Of a DNA stretch of 64,000 bases, positions 62,602 through 64,000 are shown in pieces; within the stretch, counting starts at the first letter, position 1; each line of letters starts with the position of its first letter. Made by a program: the position numbers and the translations under genes. Origin of the DNA: Histidinibacterium lentulum (GTDB taxonomy: Bacteria > Pseudomonadota > Alphaproteobacteria > Rhodobacterales > Rhodobacteraceae); the NCBI RefSeq assembly GCF_003789055.1, contig NZ_ML119090.1, forward strand, positions 114,128 through 178,127. Direction: 5' to 3'. The notes under the pieces are model-generated. The model was not told the DNA's origin. It searched no databases and saw nothing but the letters and a program-made list of their open reading frames with translations.

Positions 62602-62936
62602 TCAGGCTTCCACCAGTTCCGGGAGCCGGTGCCTGAAGTACGCGATCGTCCTCTCGAGCCCCTCATCGAGCGCGATGGTCGGCTCCCAGTTCATGATCGC
62701 CTTCGCATTGCTGATGTCGGGCTGGCGCTGTTTCGGGTCGTCAACCGGCAAGGGCATCCGGGTGAGTTGCGAGCCGAACCCTGTGAGGGTCATGGTCTTC
62801 TCAGCCAACTCCCGGATCGTGAATTCCCCCGGGTTGCCGAGGTTGATCGGGCCGGTGACAGAGGCGTCGGTTTCCATCATCCGGAAGAACGCTTCGACGA
62901 GATCATCGACATAGCAGAAGGACCTCGTCTGTTGGA
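62602..62936 (-). pseudogene. UDP-glucuronate decarboxylase (UXS), C-terminal fragment cut by an IS21-family element
   Basis: The reading frame from QQTRSFCYVDDLVEAFFRMM onward, through GPINLGNPGEFTIRELAE and DPKQRQPDISNAKAIMNWEP, is the last third of a UDP-xylose synthase-type SDR. Such enzymes supply UDP-xylose for polysaccharides. The gene stops abruptly at 62936, where an IS21-type end (TGTCACTGAGAACTGACCC) begins. The active-site part would lie to the right, beyond the insertion, and is not in the window. Only about 111 codons remain. Confidence 0.85.
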
Positions 62937-63042
62937 TGTCACTGAGAACTGACCCGGCAGTAGTCGGAATTGTCACTGAAAACTGCCCCATGTGGAACCT
63001 TGCCCCTGACGGAGTTCGTCGGGGGTTATCGGAGTGATCGAC

Positions 63043-63935
63043 ATGGGATTTTTGAGCGTCATTCGACTTTGGGCCTTGCGGGACAAGATGCCCATCCGCG
63101 AGATCGCGCGGCGGACCGGGCTGTCTCGCAACACCATCAAGAAGTATCTGCGGACGGGGGTCGTCGAACCCCGGTTCCAGACAGCGGTGCGGCCAAGCGA
63201 GCTGGACCCGCATGCAGAGAAGCTGTCAGGCTGGCTAGTGACGGAGCAACGCAAGTCGCGCAATGACCGGCGCACCGCCAAGCAGATGCATGCTGATCTC
63301 GTTCAGCTTGGCTATGACGGTTCGCAGCCTTCGTGCGGACCTCGAAAGGAGACCGTCAGCGCGCGCAGCAGACGACCGATCGCGGAACATTCGTGCCGCT
63401 GGTGTTCGAGCCCGGTGAGGCGTTCCAGATCGACTCGAGCGAGGACTGGGCCCATGTCGGCGGCGAGCGCGTCAAGTTGCAGGTGGCCCATATCAAGCTG
63501 TCGCACAGACGGGCGTTTCTGGTCAGGGCCTATCTGCTCCAGACCCACGAGATGCTGTTCGATGCGCATTGGCACGCATTCCGGGTCTTCGAAGGCGTGC
63601 CGGGCCGTGGGATCTACGACAACATGAAGACGGCGGTGGATCGCGTGGGCGTGGGCAAGAAGCGCGATGTGAATGCGCGGTTCCTCTCCATGACCAGCCA
63701 CTATGTTTTCGAGCCCGAGTTCTGCAATCCGGCGGCAGGCTGGGAGAAAGGTCAGGTCGAGAAGAACGTTCGCGATGCGCGCCACCGGCTGTGGCAGGTG
63801 ATGCCCGCCTTCCCGGATATTGATGCGCTGAACATCTGGCTGGAAGAGCGCTGCAAGGCGCTGTGGGCCGAGAGTAACCGCCCGATTGAAGCCGCCTGCC
63901 TGATTGCGGGGTTCCGAGCTAAGACACGTGCATAA
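63043..63935 (+). pseudogene. istA: IstA transposase of the IS21-family element, frameshifted
   Basis: The N-terminal part has the HTH PIREIARRTGLSRNTIKKYL and runs to QMHADLVQLGYDGS. Near 63325 the coding sequence moves to another frame, continuing AAFVRTSKGDRQRAQQTT, so a small deletion of about 11 bases relative to typical IstA is likely. The catalytic domain follows: FQIDSSEDWAHVGG, IYDNMKTAVDRVG and GWEKGQVEKNVRDARH. The usual DWSED reads DSSED. Translation stops at 63935, near a long palindrome, so the C-terminus is also altered. Confidence 0.8.
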
Positions 63936-63965
63936 CGACGTCGTTAGCGACGTGTCTTATCGGAA
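63912..63965. repeat. 54-base near-perfect palindrome at the istA end
   Basis: TTCCGA-(GC)-TAAGACACGT (63912-63929) pairs with ACGTGTCTTA-TCGGAA (63950-63965). The centre is AACGACGTCGTT (63934-63945), itself a perfect palindrome. Only a two-base bulge and three mismatched pairs break the symmetry. It overlaps the last codons of the istA frame. Confidence 0.8.
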
Positions 63966-64000
63966 GGTGCCATGCTGGGCGAGGTTTTGGGTGTCGAACG

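Larger units (their letters stand above)
62937..64000 (+). mobile_element. IS21-family element, left end, running off the window
   Basis: The end is marked by two copies of a terminal repeat: TGTCACTGAGAACTGACCC at 62937 and TGTCACTGAAAACTGCCCC at 62971. Multiple terminal repeats are typical of IS21. istA follows at 63043. The right end, istB and the target duplication are beyond the window. Confidence 0.85.

Overview
The window is strongly GC-rich chromosomal DNA, most likely from an alphaproteobacterium of the Rhodobacterales (Paracoccaceae/Roseobacteraceae-like). This is inferred from the base composition, an Irr-type Fur-family regulator divergent from a fabA-fabB-fabI cluster, many ATGA/GTGA gene overlaps and a stand-alone cobalamin-binding protein of the PpaA/AerR kind. 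No rRNA, tRNA or CRISPR array was recognised.

Layout. 1-5.1 kb is a disturbed accessory stretch: a UdgX-type uracil-DNA-binding protein, an IS5-family element at its stop codon, two tyrosine-recombinase-like genes (one a broken remnant) that share a duplicated leader, and small unknown genes. 5.1-20.8 kb is mostly housekeeping and metabolism: ychF, trpA, trmB, fabA-fabB-fabI, irr, an SlyD-like isomerase, a haloacid dehalogenase / hydrolase / serine-threonine dehydratase operon, an enol-lactonase-like hydrolase, a zinc alcohol dehydrogenase, an enolase-superfamily dehydratase and a PlsC-CdsA pair. 20.8-29.9 kb is an exopolysaccharide cluster: a Wzc-type BY-kinase, an initiating sugar transferase, a NusG/RfaH-like factor, a YjbE/GfcA-like small secreted protein, a YjbF-like lipoprotein, a Wza-type export lipoprotein, then an LtaS/OpgB-like sulfatase overlapping a CDP-alcohol phosphatidyltransferase. 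29.9-38.1 kb holds cytochrome b561, an EEP phosphatase, a four-gene sugar ABC importer, a UPF0104-type membrane protein and an OpgH-like glucan synthase. 38.5-44.1 kb holds two PRC-barrel proteins, purU, a YdcF protein, a second YjbE/GfcA-like protein and the B12-binding protein. YjbH follows at 44.8 kb.

46.9-54.5 kb is the most interesting unit: a six-gene operon (ribose-type ABC importer, M42-like metallopeptidase homologue, PfkB kinase, BtpA/SgcQ protein) controlled by a divergent HutC-type GntR regulator. It resembles an ABC-transporter version of the uncharacterised enterobacterial sgc operon. 54.9-57.7 kb makes GDP-L-fucose and a glycosyltransferase. 57.8-64 kb is accessory again: VapC and HicB fragments, an intact CcdA/CcdB-like pair, an unknown two-gene operon beside an XRE protein, a tyrosine integrase, and a UDP-glucuronate decarboxylase gene cut by a decayed IS21-family element that runs off the window.

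The window's theme is envelope polysaccharide: Wza/Wzc/YjbF/YjbH secretion parts, GDP-fucose and UDP-xylose precursor genes (the latter broken), periplasmic glucan synthesis and a phosphoglycerol-transferase-like pair.
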